A stretch of 64,000 nucleotides of DNA from Vickermania ingenoplastis (taxonomy: Eukaryota; Euglenozoa; Kinetoplastea; Trypanosomatida; Trypanosomatidae): assembly GCA_010157825.1 (NCBI GenBank), contig VFSE01000175.1, forward strand, positions 534,001 to 598,000. Reading direction: 5' to 3'. Position 1 is the first letter of the stretch, and each line of letters begins with the position of its first letter. The notes beneath the pieces are model-generated. The model was not told the origin of the DNA, did not search any database, and saw only the letters and a list, made by a program, of their open reading frames with translations. Shown piece by piece: positions 43,865-54,900 of the stretch. The translations under genes and the position numbers were made by a program.

Positions 43865-45547
43865 ATGTACTCGGGACAAGAAAAGAAGGGCGCGAAGCAG
43901 GGGCTCAATACAAAGGATGGCGCACAGCGTCGTGAGAGACAGTTGCAAGGCGTACGCCAGCGCAACACCGTTGAAACGATGAAACAACTGCGTCGAATGG
44001 AGACGGACACAGACGATTCCCTCATGGTGCTCTCCGAACAGGCGGCCGCTGCCGGCCACGTCTTTGGTGATCCACAGGACGTGTGGAGCTACAACAAGTC
44101 ATCTATCCCCGACAGCATTCCGCTCAGTCTGCTGCCCGACTGCGCTCAACTGGTACTCCATGGCCGCACGCCAGAGGAGGTCTACCAGGGGACCTTATTG
44201 ATCCGCAAGATGCTATCCGTAGACCGCGACCCCCCGTTTACGCAGGTGATTGAGAGCGGTGTGGTGCCCACAATTGTGGAGTTCCTCAGCCGCAACGACT
44301 ACCCGGACCTGCAGTTCGAAGCCGCCTGGGCACTGACAAATATTGCTGCGGGAACGACGGAGAACACCAACCTGCTAGTGCGTTGCGGCGCCGTACCCAA
44401 GTTTGTCGCCTTGCTCTCCTCGCCCAGCGCACAGTGCAGGGATCAGGCGGCCTGGGCGCTGGGCAATCTTGGTGGAGAAGGCGCGCCGTGCCGCGACGTG
44501 GCGCTCTCCTGCGGCGCGATGCCGGCCCTCCTCACGGTGATCACCACCGCCGGCCAGCCGATCAACATCATGCGCAACGCCACGTGGGCCGTCTCCAACC
44601 TCTGCAGGGGACGCCCACACCCCGAATTAGAGTACGTCGCTATGGCGGTCCCTGTTCTTGGCCCTCTGCTGTATCACCCCGATTCCCAGGTCGTCATCGA
44701 CGCTGCTTGGGGTCTGTCCTACATAAGTGATGGTCCGTCGGAGCGGGTGCAGGTGGTGCTGGTGCCGTCCATCGTCTCCCGGGTGGTGGAGCTCATGTCG
44801 TTCCCGTCCCCCACGATTAAGACGCCAGCGATCCGCATCATTGGCAACATCGCCAGCGGCGATGACGAGCAGACACAGACCATCATCAACGCCGGCGCCC
44901 TCTCGGCCTTTGTGGATCTGCTGCGCCACCAAAAGCGCGCCATCCGCAAGGAGGCGTGCTGGACCGTCAGTAACATAGCCGCCGGGAAGACCCACCAGAT
45001 CGACGCTCTGATCAACGCTGGGGTCTTCGTGCCCCTGATGGAGTGCCTGATGGCCCCCGAGCTGGATGTGAAGAAGGAGGCGGTATGGACGGTCGCCAAC
45101 ATCGCCTTCTGTGGGACGAAGGAACACACGCAGTATCTCATCAGCATAGGCATCATCTCCCCCTTGTGCGACACGCTGCGGGCGTACGACAGCAAGATCA
45201 CATCCGTGGCTCTCGAGGCCCTTCAGGTGATGTTGCAGATTGGCGAGGATGAAAAGAATGCTGGCGTGACAGCAGAGAACAACGTGGTGCTGGCGGTGGT
45301 GGACTGCGGCGGCCTAGAGAACATTGAGCAGCTACAGAACCACGCGGATAAGAAGGTGTACCAGCATGCGATTCACATTCTAGAGGAGTTCTTCTCTGCA
45401 GAGGATTCGATGGGAGGCCTCGGAGAAAACAGAGAGTTCGGCATGGAGGGCGATATGCCTCCCGTCGGGGCCGGAGGAGACCACTTCGCCTTTTTAGCGA
45501 GACAAATGAGGAGCGTTCCCTTTGTCCTCCACCTGCCTGATGCCTAG
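43865..45547 (+). CDS. KPNA: Importin subunit alpha (karyopherin alpha)
   Basis: 560 residues from ATG 43865. The N-terminal ~60 residues are basic and fit an importin-beta-binding region (RRERQLQGVRQRNTVETMKQ), though its basic clusters are sparser than in animals and yeast. ARM repeats follow, with the W-x3-N ladder that binds the NLS: WALTNIAAG, WALGNLGGE, WAVSNLC, then the degenerate WGLSYIS and IRIIGNIAS, and WTVSNIAAG and WTVANIAF. This is the usual pattern of conserved major-site and minor-site repeats. The protein carries classical NLS cargo into the nucleus with importin beta. Length and domain order are normal. The leader contains a short AAG repeat just before the ATG. I see nothing broken. 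Confidence 0.96.
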   Translation: MYSGQEKKGAKQGLNTKDGAQRRERQLQGVRQRNTVETMKQLRRMETDTDDSLMVLSEQAAAAGHVFGDPQDVWSYNKSSIPDSIPLSLLPDCAQLVLHGRTPEEVYQGTLLIRKMLSVDRDPPFTQVIESGVVPTIVEFLSRNDYPDLQFEAAWALTNIAAGTTENTNLLVRCGAVPKFVALLSSPSAQCRDQAAWALGNLGGEGAPCRDVALSCGAMPALLTVITTAGQPINIMRNATWAVSNLCRGRPHPELEYVAMAVPVLGPLLYHPDSQVVIDAAWGLSYISDGPSERVQVVLVPSIVSRVVELMSFPSPTIKTPAIRIIGNIASGDDEQTQTIINAGALSAFVDLLRHQKRAIRKEACWTVSNIAAGKTHQIDALINAGVFVPLMECLMAPELDVKKEAVWTVANIAFCGTKEHTQYLISIGIISPLCDTLRAYDSKITSVALEALQVMLQIGEDEKNAGVTAENNVVLAVVDCGGLENIEQLQNHADKKVYQHAIHILEEFFSAEDSMGGLGENREFGMEGDMPPVGAGGDHFAFLARQMRSVPFVLHLPDA

Positions 45548-46239
45548 AGGAGATGCCCTCGATGCATATGGGTATGCTCCCTCGGAGGAACGCACTCTGG
45601 AGAAATTTTATACCCCCCCCCCCCTGCACCTACCTACCTACACACACACACACACGATTTAGGCACATTTGGAACAGAAGAGAAAGGAAAAAAAAAAAGG
45701 AAGAGAAAAGCAAACGGGCCCCTACACAAGGAGGAGAACACAATGGATGTGCCCCGCACCCTTTCTCTCTCTCTATCAAATGTTTTTTTTTTTTCTGTCT
45801 TTCTCTTTTTTTTGTGCCTTTTCTTGGTACTTCAGAGGAAACTTTTTTTTTAAAAAAACAAATAAATAAAATAAACACACGAGGATAACCGAGAGAACAG
45901 AAACAACACATAAAGTAAGGGTCACAGACACACACATTTAGAAAAACAAACAAACAAACAAACATCAACAACAACAACAAGAAAAAAAAGAACATAGAGA
46001 GAAAAGCAAAAATACGGTAAACAAACGAACAACAACAACAAAAAGAAGAAAACAAACACCCCAGCCTCCACCTTCGACAAGCGGCAAGACACAACTAATC
46101 AATCAGATCAATAAAACAAACAACTCGACAAAAAAAAAACCAACAAAAAAAAACCAAACAACAAGAAACAAACAAACAGTAAACACCACCAACAACAGAG
46201 AAGGCAGTGCAGTCAGACCCGCACTTCAACAGAAATGTG

Positions 46240-46315
46240 GGGAGAGGTACGTATATCAACAAGGATCGTTTTTAGGGACCAGATATACTCCGCGGTTCGA
46301 CACCGTGTTCTCCCT
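46240..46315 (+). ncRNA. 76-nt tRNA-like RNA, candidate SRP-associated sRNA-76
   Basis: The ends pair as an acceptor stem: GGGAGAG (46240-46246) with TTCTCCC (46308-46314), seven pairs with one G-U, and an unpaired T at 46315. A full T-arm is present: CGCGG, loop TTCGACA, CCGTG (46291-46307), containing a B-box-like GGTTCGACACC. No D-arm plus anticodon arm can be folded well. Instead GTATATC (46251-46257) and GATATAC (46282-46288) form one perfect 7-bp stem with a 24-nt loop. A T5 run at 46333-46337 could end Pol III transcription. Trypanosomatid SRP contains a second RNA that is tRNA-like with non-canonical arms; in Trypanosoma brucei it is called sRNA-76. Length and architecture fit, but I could not compare sequences. 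An aberrant tRNA or tRNA-derived repeat is the alternative. Confidence 0.55.
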
Positions 46316-46332
46316 TCATTCTGAATTCTTTA

Positions 46333-46337
46333 TTTTT
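46333..46337 (+). terminator. T5 run, possible Pol III terminator
   Basis: First run of at least four T after the tRNA-like candidate, 18 nt past its predicted end. T runs are common in this spacer, so the support is weak. Confidence 0.3.
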
Positions 46338-47487
46338 CTTCTTCCTTTTATTTATTTATTATTATTTCTCCTTGTCACGCTTTCGTTGCCTCTCCTTCTG
46401 CCTTTGCCTTCCCCTTCCTCCGGAATCGTATCCTTACGGCGGCACGACAAGATCGGGAGCTCTTTAGCTCTTTAGCAAGTCGATCTCTCTTTATCTCTTT
46501 ATCTCTCTCTCATTCATCGATTCATGCGTGTACACAAAAGAAAGAGAACGGGAAGAGAACGAGACGAGAGAAGCAAGAGCGATGCGTAGAAAGAATACTC
46601 GAAGAAATAATACTCGAAGAAAGAATCCCGTAAAATAATTAATTAACCTCCTCCCTTGTCCGTCAAGAGATGTCCCACGCACCTACCAGACCCCCTTTTT
46701 TTAAATTCTGTTTCGCTCGCTTTACTCTTAGAGCGACTATTAGAATCACGTGAGACGAGCCTGCGCAACGGATACGGCGCGGGTACGCTGGTGGTAGTTG
46801 CTGCGTTTTTGTTTTGTTCTTCTCTCCCCCCCTTTGTTTGTTTTTCTCTTGCAGCTTTTTTTTTGTTCTTTCAACGGTTTGTTGTTTACCTACCCCCGAC
46901 CCTCTTTACCGTGTTTTACTGTTTTTTTTTTTTTGTATTTTATTATGCCGCCCTTGCGCTTCTTCTGTGCTACGGCTCTGTTTGCTCCCCCTACACTTAT
47001 GCGTTAATCACACTAACTAACCCGCCCCCTCCATCTTTCATGTAAGATGTTTATATATATATTTATGGTTCTCCCCCCTCCCCCTGACTCGTTTTATGGT
47101 TTCTATTTCGATTTTGTTTGTCCCCACCAACAAGTATAATAATAATCTCTCTATCCACCGATCGTTTCGTTAATGGAAGAACAAGGAGAACAACAACAAA
47201 AAACAAACAAATTCGTAAAGCCGAGTGATCCCCCAAAAGAGCCCGTGCAACCGGGGGTGTTGGCGTACAAACGCCTCTTTCTCCTCTCACTCTATGTTGG
47301 TTCTCCTATAAACTTCTCCTTCGTCTTCCCCCCCCCTTTTTTTTTCTTCTTCCCTCACATAACGGGTGGCTTGCGTTCCATCTATCTTAAAATATTAATT
47401 ATAGATAAACCCCTTCAACGCTTCCTTTTCATCGCTGAGTTAAAGTTAACGGTAACCATTTGGATCCCGCCTTTTGTATAAAGGGGA

Positions 47488-48420
47488 ATGAAGCCCTCCA
47501 GCTGTGCAGCGGAGAAGGAGAGAAAGAAATCATCTCGCAAGAGCTGCAGCGAAACGTCATGCAGCGGAAGCCGAACCAGCTCGTCCGCGTTGAAAAGGTA
47601 TGCGATTCTCGTACGCCGATTCCTACACGATACGGCGTACGCCAAGGAGCGTGTGTGCTTCCATTATCTCCTCACGGGGTTCTTTCCAAATCTCACCCTC
47701 CTCTTCAGCGGCTGCTGCTTCCTCATCACACTGACGCTGAGCCTTACCCCCGCCAAGGGAGCTCCTGCGGCGCCTTCATTCCTGCTCTTTCACACCGCGA
47801 CAGAGTTTTTCTGCCTCTCGCTCGTGCTCCTACTGGTTCTCACCTTGCTCTTCCGGCTAATGGTGTCCGGGGCGCAGGTGACGACCGTCAAGACGCCTGC
47901 GAGCAACGAGGAGCGCCGGGCCAACAGTGGCGGCCTTTTTAGACATCAGCGAAGGAGGAAGCAAAGAAATGAGAGCCCTGCCGCCGTGAACAATGGGGGG
48001 GATACACTTAGTTCACCGCAGGCCAATAAGGCCCCTCAGACGCTGACGAGCACGCTTCATCCCTTCGTTGTTCGTAGCAAGAACGATGTAACCGCCATGA
48101 CGGACGCACTCGTGCGAACGACGTACAAGCTGCTTCTCTCCATCGCGTACCTCACCCCTCTTCCGCTGTACACCAGTGGTAAGGAGTTGGAGGAGGAGAG
48201 GAACAGCACTCGCCCCGTCAAGCTCCCCGGCTGCTGCGCTCCCGCTCCACAGGATTTAATGATTCGCTCGAGGCAGTACCGAGCAACGGCTCTCAGCGCC
48301 GTCGCTGCCGCGACGATTCTTCTGCCTCGAATTTTTTCCTCCTGCTGGCCGTGTCTGGCGCTGGTATGCGCCTTGTGGACCTGGCGTACGCTACAGTTAA
48401 AACGACAACGGCGCCGCTAG
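47488..48420 (+). CDS. Hypothetical multi-pass membrane protein
   Basis: 310 residues from ATG 47488. The N-terminus is Ser/Lys/Arg-rich with no signal peptide. Hydrophobic segments: about 64-88 (LLTGFFPNLTLLFSGCCFLI), about 96-125 (FLLFHTATEFFCLSLVLLLV), a weaker one at about 215-230 (LLLSIAYLTPLPLY), and about 268-295 (with SCWPCLALVCALW). A basic, Asn/Gln-rich loop at about 130-205 separates the second and third. The C-terminus is basic (QLKRQRRR). I do not recognise the family and see no catalytic motif. It is flanked by the tRNA-like locus upstream and NOM1 downstream, on the same strand. Confidence 0.65.
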   Translation: MKPSSCAAEKERKKSSRKSCSETSCSGSRTSSSALKRYAILVRRFLHDTAYAKERVCFHYLLTGFFPNLTLLFSGCCFLITLTLSLTPAKGAPAAPSFLLFHTATEFFCLSLVLLLVLTLLFRLMVSGAQVTTVKTPASNEERRANSGGLFRHQRRRKQRNESPAAVNNGGDTLSSPQANKAPQTLTSTLHPFVVRSKNDVTAMTDALVRTTYKLLLSIAYLTPLPLYTSGKELEEERNSTRPVKLPGCCAPAPQDLMIRSRQYRATALSAVAAATILLPRIFSSCWPCLALVCALWTWRTLQLKRQRRR

Positions 48421-48813
48421 ACGCATTCGTCCCCTGGCACAATCCTTTCGTCTCTGTGGATATGCACCTGCATGCCCAACTGTGAAATCATCTCTCTTCG
48501 ACACATGAATCCATTTTCTGGTGGAATACATCCAACACACAGAGGGAAAACAAACCCCAATTTCCATTCGCCACCATTGAGAACTGCGTCTACTACGGGC
48601 CGGCGGTGATCATCTTGTGACCCCCCCCCCCCCCCCTTTGCGTGGGCTACCACTGCTCCAGGACCCTTGACATGCATCTCTCTCTCTGTTTCCTCCCTCC
48701 TCTTCCTTTTTTTTTTCTGTTCTTTTTCTTCCTCTCTTTCTTTTTTTTTTGTTTGTTATGGAAAGGATAGGCAGAGTGATAACGTGGGTTGCCCTGCATG
48801 TCTTTTCAGAGTG
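48421..48813 (+). promoter_or_regulatory. Spacer with trans-splice acceptor for NOM1
   Basis: A C14 run at 48624-48637 and a long CT/T tract at 48676-48752. The first AG after the tract is at 48764-48765; a second, TCTTTTCAG, is at 48808-48809. If the first is used, the leader contains an out-of-frame ATG at 48798. If the second is used, that ATG is removed and the start at 48814 lies 4 nt inside the mRNA. Confidence 0.5.
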
Positions 48814-51468
48814 ATGCTTCATGGGACCGACAACGATATGGGGATCGTTTTCGGGCGATGGATGGCCGGGCTGCTGGCTCCCGGGGGCGCGGCGCAGACG
48901 GCGGGGAGAGGTCGATACAACACGCCGAATTCGAATTCGGTGACGGTGGAGGACAGACGCAAAGACCGAAAGCAGCAGCGGCGTGAGGAGCGGGAAAAGG
49001 CTCGGCTGGCCCGCATTCAAGCCCAGGCGGAGTGGTCCAAGGCGCGCAGGGCAGCAAAGATGGCCAGGGAGGCGCATCAGCCAAATGCGGAAGGTGTGGT
49101 AGTTGGACAAGGACGGAAGCAGAAGCGATCCAGATCGGATGTCCCGACGAGGGACAGAGGAGCGGCACTGGGGGGGTCTGGGAAGCCGTCTTCGCGTGGT
49201 ACGAAGAAAGAGACGAAGCCTTCAGCATTCTTGTCAGAGCCGGAGCGGCCAACAACGAAGAGGATGAAGAAGAAGCAAGAGAGAGAGAGAATGGACGAGG
49301 AAGTTGAAGAACGGCCCAAAAAGAAGACAAAAACCAGTGACACAGAACAGAGCGGTACAGATGATAGCAAGGCGGCCGGCGTCTCGGCGTTACAAACATT
49401 CCGCCGTACCGAGCGTGCCGATGCCCCGCCGGCGCTGACTCGCTTGATTCACGGCTGTGTGAACAAGCTGACGGTGGGAAACATGATGGCGATGGTGGAC
49501 GAAATTGCTCAAGTCCTCCGCGGGGCCCCGATTCCTAGTGTCTCAACATCTGGAAAGGCAAAGCTGATGTCTTTGGTGGACAGAAGGGAGGGCAACGGGA
49601 GTGTGATCGTCTCCCGAGCGACGGTGGTCGCCTGCCTCATGGACGAACTGGACCGCTGGGGCTCGATGGATACCGAGGGCGCCCTCTCCACCCTCACTAC
49701 CGGTCTACCCTTCGCCGGACTCCTCCGTGGCCTGCAGCTGCTCGGGGGGGACATCGTCAGCGCGGATATCGTCGAGCGCCTCTGCCGCCACCTCCACCGC
49801 CACGTGCAGGGAGGGGAGGAGGAGGGCGGTAACAGCTGCACCATGCTGCTTGCCCTGCTGTACCGCCTCTGCGGGGTGGATGCGACGCTCATGGTTTCTC
49901 TGCTGCGCTTCCTTCTGGGTGAGGGAGAACGGGTTGCGACCGAGGCGGGAGCCGATTCGACATCGCGTGCCCTTCCGGCCGGCGTTCTGTGCGCCGCGTC
50001 GTGCGCACTGACACTGCTCCGCGCTTGTGGGGAAAAGATGCTCAAGGAAACTCCAACAGAAATGGAGGCCCTGGTCAAGCACGCCCGGGACGTCGCTGCC
50101 TCGCTGCAGGGTCGGGAAGGGGCAACGCGATACGCCGCACTGGTACAGGTGATGCAGCCCATTGTACGCGGCCATACCCGGACGGCGAAGCGTAAACAAA
50201 CGGAGGGGGATGCGCCGGTGGAGGCCCTGTTTTCCGACCTCAAGACCCTCCTTCCGCAGTACTCAGCCGGAGGCCGGGGGACGAACAGCGTCCACCAGCA
50301 GCGTCTGCTCAACCGAGTGATTCAGGCGGCCCACACCATCAGCGGCGTGCGGTTCGAGGAGGTGCTTCAAGAAGACAAGCCTCCTCAGTGGTGGTCGCCC
50401 GACACGATATCCGCCTGGCGCTTGGAACGGGAGGGCGGGGCGTCATTGAGAAATCATAAGAGCAGTGGAAGAGCCAAAGTCTTTGGCGAGGAGGAAAGCA
50501 GCGCCACATCCGACGAGAGTGAGGAAGAGGAAGAGGAAGAGAAGAGCGACGAGGACACGGCGGCGGCAGCACAACGAGCGAAGCAGCTCCAGATTCAGCG
50601 GATGCGGGCCGAGGAGAAGGCGGCGTCGGGCCAGCGATTCAACACGGAGCACACTAGAGAGGTCTTTCGATGCCTCACCGCCGCCGCGGATGATCTAGAG
50701 GCCTTCGCCCTACTGATGCATCGGGACCCTGGTTACACGCGGTTCCATGATGTTTGCCGGGTGATTATTCAGTGCTGCGTTCAAGAAAAGCAATACAACC
50801 GTTTCTATGCGAGTGTATTGGAGCGCTTCTGCCATGCTCGTCGGTCGTGCCGCACGGTGCTGCAGTTTGCTCTCTGGGACCACTTCAAGACCGTTCGACT
50901 GCTGCCCCGGCCCGATATGTGCGGATTTCTGAACCTTTCCTGCCTGCTGGCGGACCTCATTGAAAATGAAGTCGCCTCCCTCAGCGTTCTTCGCGGACTC
51001 GACCTGGAGGAGACGAACAAATGCACGGGGCTGCTGGCTCGTATGATTCTTCTTCGGCTCCTCGTGGCGCTCTCCGGCAAGCGCTTCACCACCGTCTTCT
51101 TTGGGGGTGATGGGCGTGTGGCGCTCGATTTCAAGACGGACACCTCCGCCCTTCGCACCGCCCTAGAGAAGATCCTGCAGTTGTACTTCGACGATGCCGC
51201 ACCAGACGCCGCACATGATGGCGCGTCCTCCTCTAGCGGCAGCGGCGCGGCGGACACCGCGTGGTTGAAGGCTATGTACGACGTCGTGGCGGCTGGCACA
51301 CCCTTTGATATCTACCAGGTGCACGATGCGGAGGGCGGTGGTGTGGAGGGGGACGCTGAGGGCGTTCCAGAAGCGTGTGAGGGTGGCGAGAAGGGCGATC
51401 CGACAAGGCATCTGGTAAGAGAAAATCACGAGGAGATTCTGCGATACGTGGAGAGACACACCGTTTGA
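48814..51468 (+). CDS. NOM1: NOM1/Sgd1-like nucleolar protein (MIF4G + MA3)
   Basis: 884 residues from ATG 48814 (48838 is a second possible start). The N-terminal ~190 residues are highly basic with Lys/Arg clusters (KRMKKKQERER, RPKKKTKT), fitting nucleolar targeting. An MIF4G-like helical region spans about 205-420 (LTRLIHGCVNKLTVGNMMAM). An acidic stretch (SDESEEEEEEEKSDED) lies at about 565-580. An MA3 domain follows at about 608-735: FNTEHTREVFRCLTAAADD, then VIIQCCVQEKQYNRFYASVL and LQFALWDHFKTVR. These blocks match NOM1/Sgd1 closely. In yeast and animals this protein acts in 18S rRNA maturation and binds an eIF4A-like helicase. The MA3 part is clear; the MIF4G part is more diverged. 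Loops in the C-terminal third are Gly/Glu-rich. Confidence 0.88.
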   Translation: MLHGTDNDMGIVFGRWMAGLLAPGGAAQTAGRGRYNTPNSNSVTVEDRRKDRKQQRREEREKARLARIQAQAEWSKARRAAKMAREAHQPNAEGVVVGQGRKQKRSRSDVPTRDRGAALGGSGKPSSRGTKKETKPSAFLSEPERPTTKRMKKKQERERMDEEVEERPKKKTKTSDTEQSGTDDSKAAGVSALQTFRRTERADAPPALTRLIHGCVNKLTVGNMMAMVDEIAQVLRGAPIPSVSTSGKAKLMSLVDRREGNGSVIVSRATVVACLMDELDRWGSMDTEGALSTLTTGLPFAGLLRGLQLLGGDIVSADIVERLCRHLHRHVQGGEEEGGNSCTMLLALLYRLCGVDATLMVSLLRFLLGEGERVATEAGADSTSRALPAGVLCAASCALTLLRACGEKMLKETPTEMEALVKHARDVAASLQGREGATRYAALVQVMQPIVRGHTRTAKRKQTEGDAPVEALFSDLKTLLPQYSAGGRGTNSVHQQRLLNRVIQAAHTISGVRFEEVLQEDKPPQWWSPDTISAWRLEREGGASLRNHKSSGRAKVFGEEESSATSDESEEEEEEEKSDEDTAAAAQRAKQLQIQRMRAEEKAASGQRFNTEHTREVFRCLTAAADDLEAFALLMHRDPGYTRFHDVCRVIIQCCVQEKQYNRFYASVLERFCHARRSCRTVLQFALWDHFKTVRLLPRPDMCGFLNLSCLLADLIENEVASLSVLRGLDLEETNKCTGLLARMILLRLLVALSGKRFTTVFFGGDGRVALDFKTDTSALRTALEKILQLYFDDAAPDAAHDGASSSSGSGAADTAWLKAMYDVVAAGTPFDIYQVHDAEGGGVEGDAEGVPEACEGGEKGDPTRHLVRENHEEILRYVERHTV

Positions 51469-51968
51469 GGAACAACACTTGCATGCCTGCTGGCATTATA
51501 AGCTCACCCCCCCTCCCCCCCCCTTTTTTTTTCGTATAACAGGTGAAACAGTATAACAGCATACGACGTATATATATATATTTTTTTTTTTAAAAGAACT
51601 TTTCACCTTTAAACACATACACACACAAAAAGAAGAACAACAACAGCGAACGAACACACACGTTTCATTTCACGACGATGCGTTATAAATGTGTGTGTGT
51701 GACATGATAAATAGCTCCACGGATTTCATTCTCATTCATTTTGCTTTCTCTCTCTGTCATCCTTTACACACTCCTCTGCGTGTGTGTTTGATGTTTTCGT
51801 TGTTCTTTGTTTCTGCTGTTGCTCTCATTTACAACGATTAATAATAATGAATGCCGAATTATGACAACCAATAGACCAAGATTGAAATGATATTAAAGGA
51901 AACAACAACATCAACAACAACAAAAAAAGACTAAATAATACGAATACCACTAAAGGAGAGCCAGAGAG
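51469..51968 (+). other. Intergenic region
   Basis: AT-rich with a short TA run, CA repeats and CAA tracts. Pyrimidine-rich sequence at 51738-51830 probably supports trans-splicing of the next gene. No other feature. Confidence 0.55.
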
Positions 51969-54900
51969 ATGCAAGTCGAAGTGTCTTTCGCTTTTGAACT
52001 CGCCCCCCCTTCCCCTCCTCTCCCCAGTTCAGAGGATGTGTGCGGAGTGAAGCGGTGCCGTGGGAACGACAACTGGATCGACAGCGTTTCGACCCGTGGC
52101 GTACTGCGCCTCCCTCCACCGCTCCTTCGGATGCTCACACCCGACCCCCTCGGGCCGGCGACGGATGCGACGGAGCTCACGGAGGAGGAGGAGGAGGAGA
52201 GAAGAACACCGTCAGGCCCTCCCTGCTTACTGGTGGTAGCCCGGACCCATCATCGTCTTCACCGCGTGGAGGCTATCTACACACTGAAGGAGGCTGCAAC
52301 AGAAGCTGAAGCGTCCGCGGGATCTTCTCGGGAGGAGGAGGTGGTGGTGGAGGGCGGGGCCGCTCCTGCTTCGCACCAGCACCTCCAACCCTCTTGGGGC
52401 AACGGAATGACAGAGTGTGGCCCAGACGTACACGTTCTGGAGGTTCCTGCTGAGGTGGTGCTGTCTGCCCTGCCCGCCCACCCGCATCTGCTGTGGGCCC
52501 CGTGCGTGAGCCCCGCTGCAGCGCACTCCAAGAGGAAGAGGAAGAGGCGACGCTCGGAAAGGGAAACATCGCGCCATCCCGGCCGTCACCGGGGAGGCAC
52601 CGACTCGGGCCCTCCGCAAGGCAGAACGGCGCTGAAGGCGACGGCGGAGGGAGAAGAGCATCTGGAGCTGGACCTCGATCTAACTCTCGACCTGGGAGCC
52701 GAGGAAATCGAACTGCATTTCGATGAGGACGTACCCACCACGTGCGTCACACAGCCAAATGAAGAGGACGGGGCGAGCGACACGAGCTCACCTACCCGAC
52801 CTCCTCTCCCCCCCGCCGCGCCGGTGACACGAGAAGATGATGATGCGGTGCAGCTGCCTCCACAGCCCGAAACAACAGAAGTACCGCCCGGCGCCGAGCA
52901 ACAGCCAGCTCGCCACCGTTGGCGTCTGTCCTCTCTGCTGAAGCACCGCGACATTACCATCAAGACCGAGAAGAACGAAGAAGCGGATCTATCGCAAGCT
53001 GAATCCACCACTACGATTACTGGTCCCTCTTCACCACTGTCCGGCACACTGACGTCTCATGCGTCTGACTCCCTTGAGAAAGTGGGGCTCCAGGGTCCTC
53101 CTCCTAAGCCACTTGGCTCTACTCCCCCCCCTCTCCCCCTCCCTTCCAGTGGTGCACCGCCGACTCCAGAGCGTCGACGCTTTCGACTTGCAGGGCTCTC
53201 GGCGTCCTCCCCAGCACCGATCTCCACTCCGCCACCCGCTACGGCTCAGGCCCAGCACCTTTCCGTAGAAGTAAAAAGGGAAGCGGAAGCGGCGGATGAG
53301 GGAGGGAAGGTAAAGGCGGAGCCCCCCAGTCGCACGACCTCCTTCACCCCTCCAGCACTGCAGCAGGACGACTCCTCCTGGGAGTCCGCCTCTGCGAGGC
53401 TGGCGTGGCCCCCGGGCACCGCGGCATACCATTTTTCGTTTCAGACACTGCTGGAGGAAATACACAAGCGACATCAAATGCCAGTAGCGGGGATGGCACA
53501 GAAGGGACTGAAGGAGGAAAACGGAGAAGAAGTTTCGCCCTGCGCTGAGAATGCAGCCCACATCAACACGACCACGGAAGATGGAGGTGGAAGGAAAGAA
53601 ACCCAGCATACACCACTACCAACACCACCACCACCATCTGACCTGGCCCATTCCACCGCTGTCATCGTGTCGCAGAAGACACCGTGTGCCGTGCAGGTGC
53701 ACGCCGTACGACTCCACTTTGATGGAGGTGGGGCGGTGACGCCACCCACACAGCGACACGAGGGGCCCTGGGCACACGTCTCTGAGGATGCAGCGACGTG
53801 GTTACCAGGCTTTCATCGCCGCAGCCCCACCAACGTATCCCACGAGACAGACGTGAATACACCGCCTGTAGTGGGGGCAGCGTTCGCCTTGGAACCGGCT
53901 GCAACGGATCTAGTCCCGTGGTGCGGCCTGGCCTCTACGGGGTGCAACACACACGCGGATGACACTCTCTCTCGACTGCAACTCCATCTCCCCTTGAACC
54001 GTGTGGTGACCCGTATTGAAGAGGCCGATGGCGCAGCCCCACTAGCCGACCAGCAGACGCTCCCTCTGACGACCTATGCAGAAGGTGGAGGCCAAGAAGA
54101 GCGCACGGAGGGTGGGTCAACTGGGGGAACGGGACGACGGAGCCACAGGCTTCAGTTTAGCCTTTTCGGAAATCTTCCGCAGCATGCGGAACACCTTGGC
54201 GGTGTGGTGCACGCTCCAGCCAGGCTCGAGCTAGAGGGGAGAGGGAGAAGGCCTCCTGCCGGCGTGCGCATTATAATGTGGAATATGCCTGCTGGATTGC
54301 ATGGGCCACCGGACCAGCAGTGCCGGAACGCTTCTTCTTCTGTTGCATCCCCACCATCTGCTGCCGCCACTGAATCTGCGGGTGCGGGACGGCAGACAAT
54401 GTGGTGCCTGCGGCAGGTGGACAAGGACTTGACGGAGCTGTGGCCACGCCTCCATGGTGTGGGAGAGCACCAGAACACGACGACAGAAGCACCCGCATTG
54501 CACTTGTTTCATTACTGGCTCTTGGGGGTGGATGTGGGCATCGTTCGGGCGTTGGATCCGATCCTGCGCAGCCTCTGGCGCAGCGTTCAGCGTGTGCTAC
54601 AGCTCCCGCAGCGCGACAGCGACACCAACGTCGAGGCGGAGAAGAAGGGCGAAGAAGACTTCCATATCATCGTTTATGTGATGCGGGACGGGTGCGGCCA
54701 CGGGCCAGAGAGGGCCAGAGAGGGGCGGTGGTTCGCATGGCCCTCAAGCAGCTGCAACGGACGTCGCGCTGATGACGGTGCAGTCGTCACCGCATCCTAT
54801 ACTCTCGTTCTTTCCTATGAGAAGGTCGTTGAGCCACTCCTCCAGAGCGCTGAGATGCGAGCGGCCCCCCACGATCCTCCTTCACGTGTTCCACACCACC

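Larger units (their letters stand above)
45548..47487 (+). other. Intergenic region containing a tRNA-like RNA candidate
   Basis: Long A-rich stretches with CAA and AAAC repeats at 45850-46200, then a compact structured segment at 46240-46315, then T-rich sequence. A C9/T9 tract at 47329-47349 and pyrimidines to 47355 probably form the acceptor region of the next gene. Confidence 0.5.
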
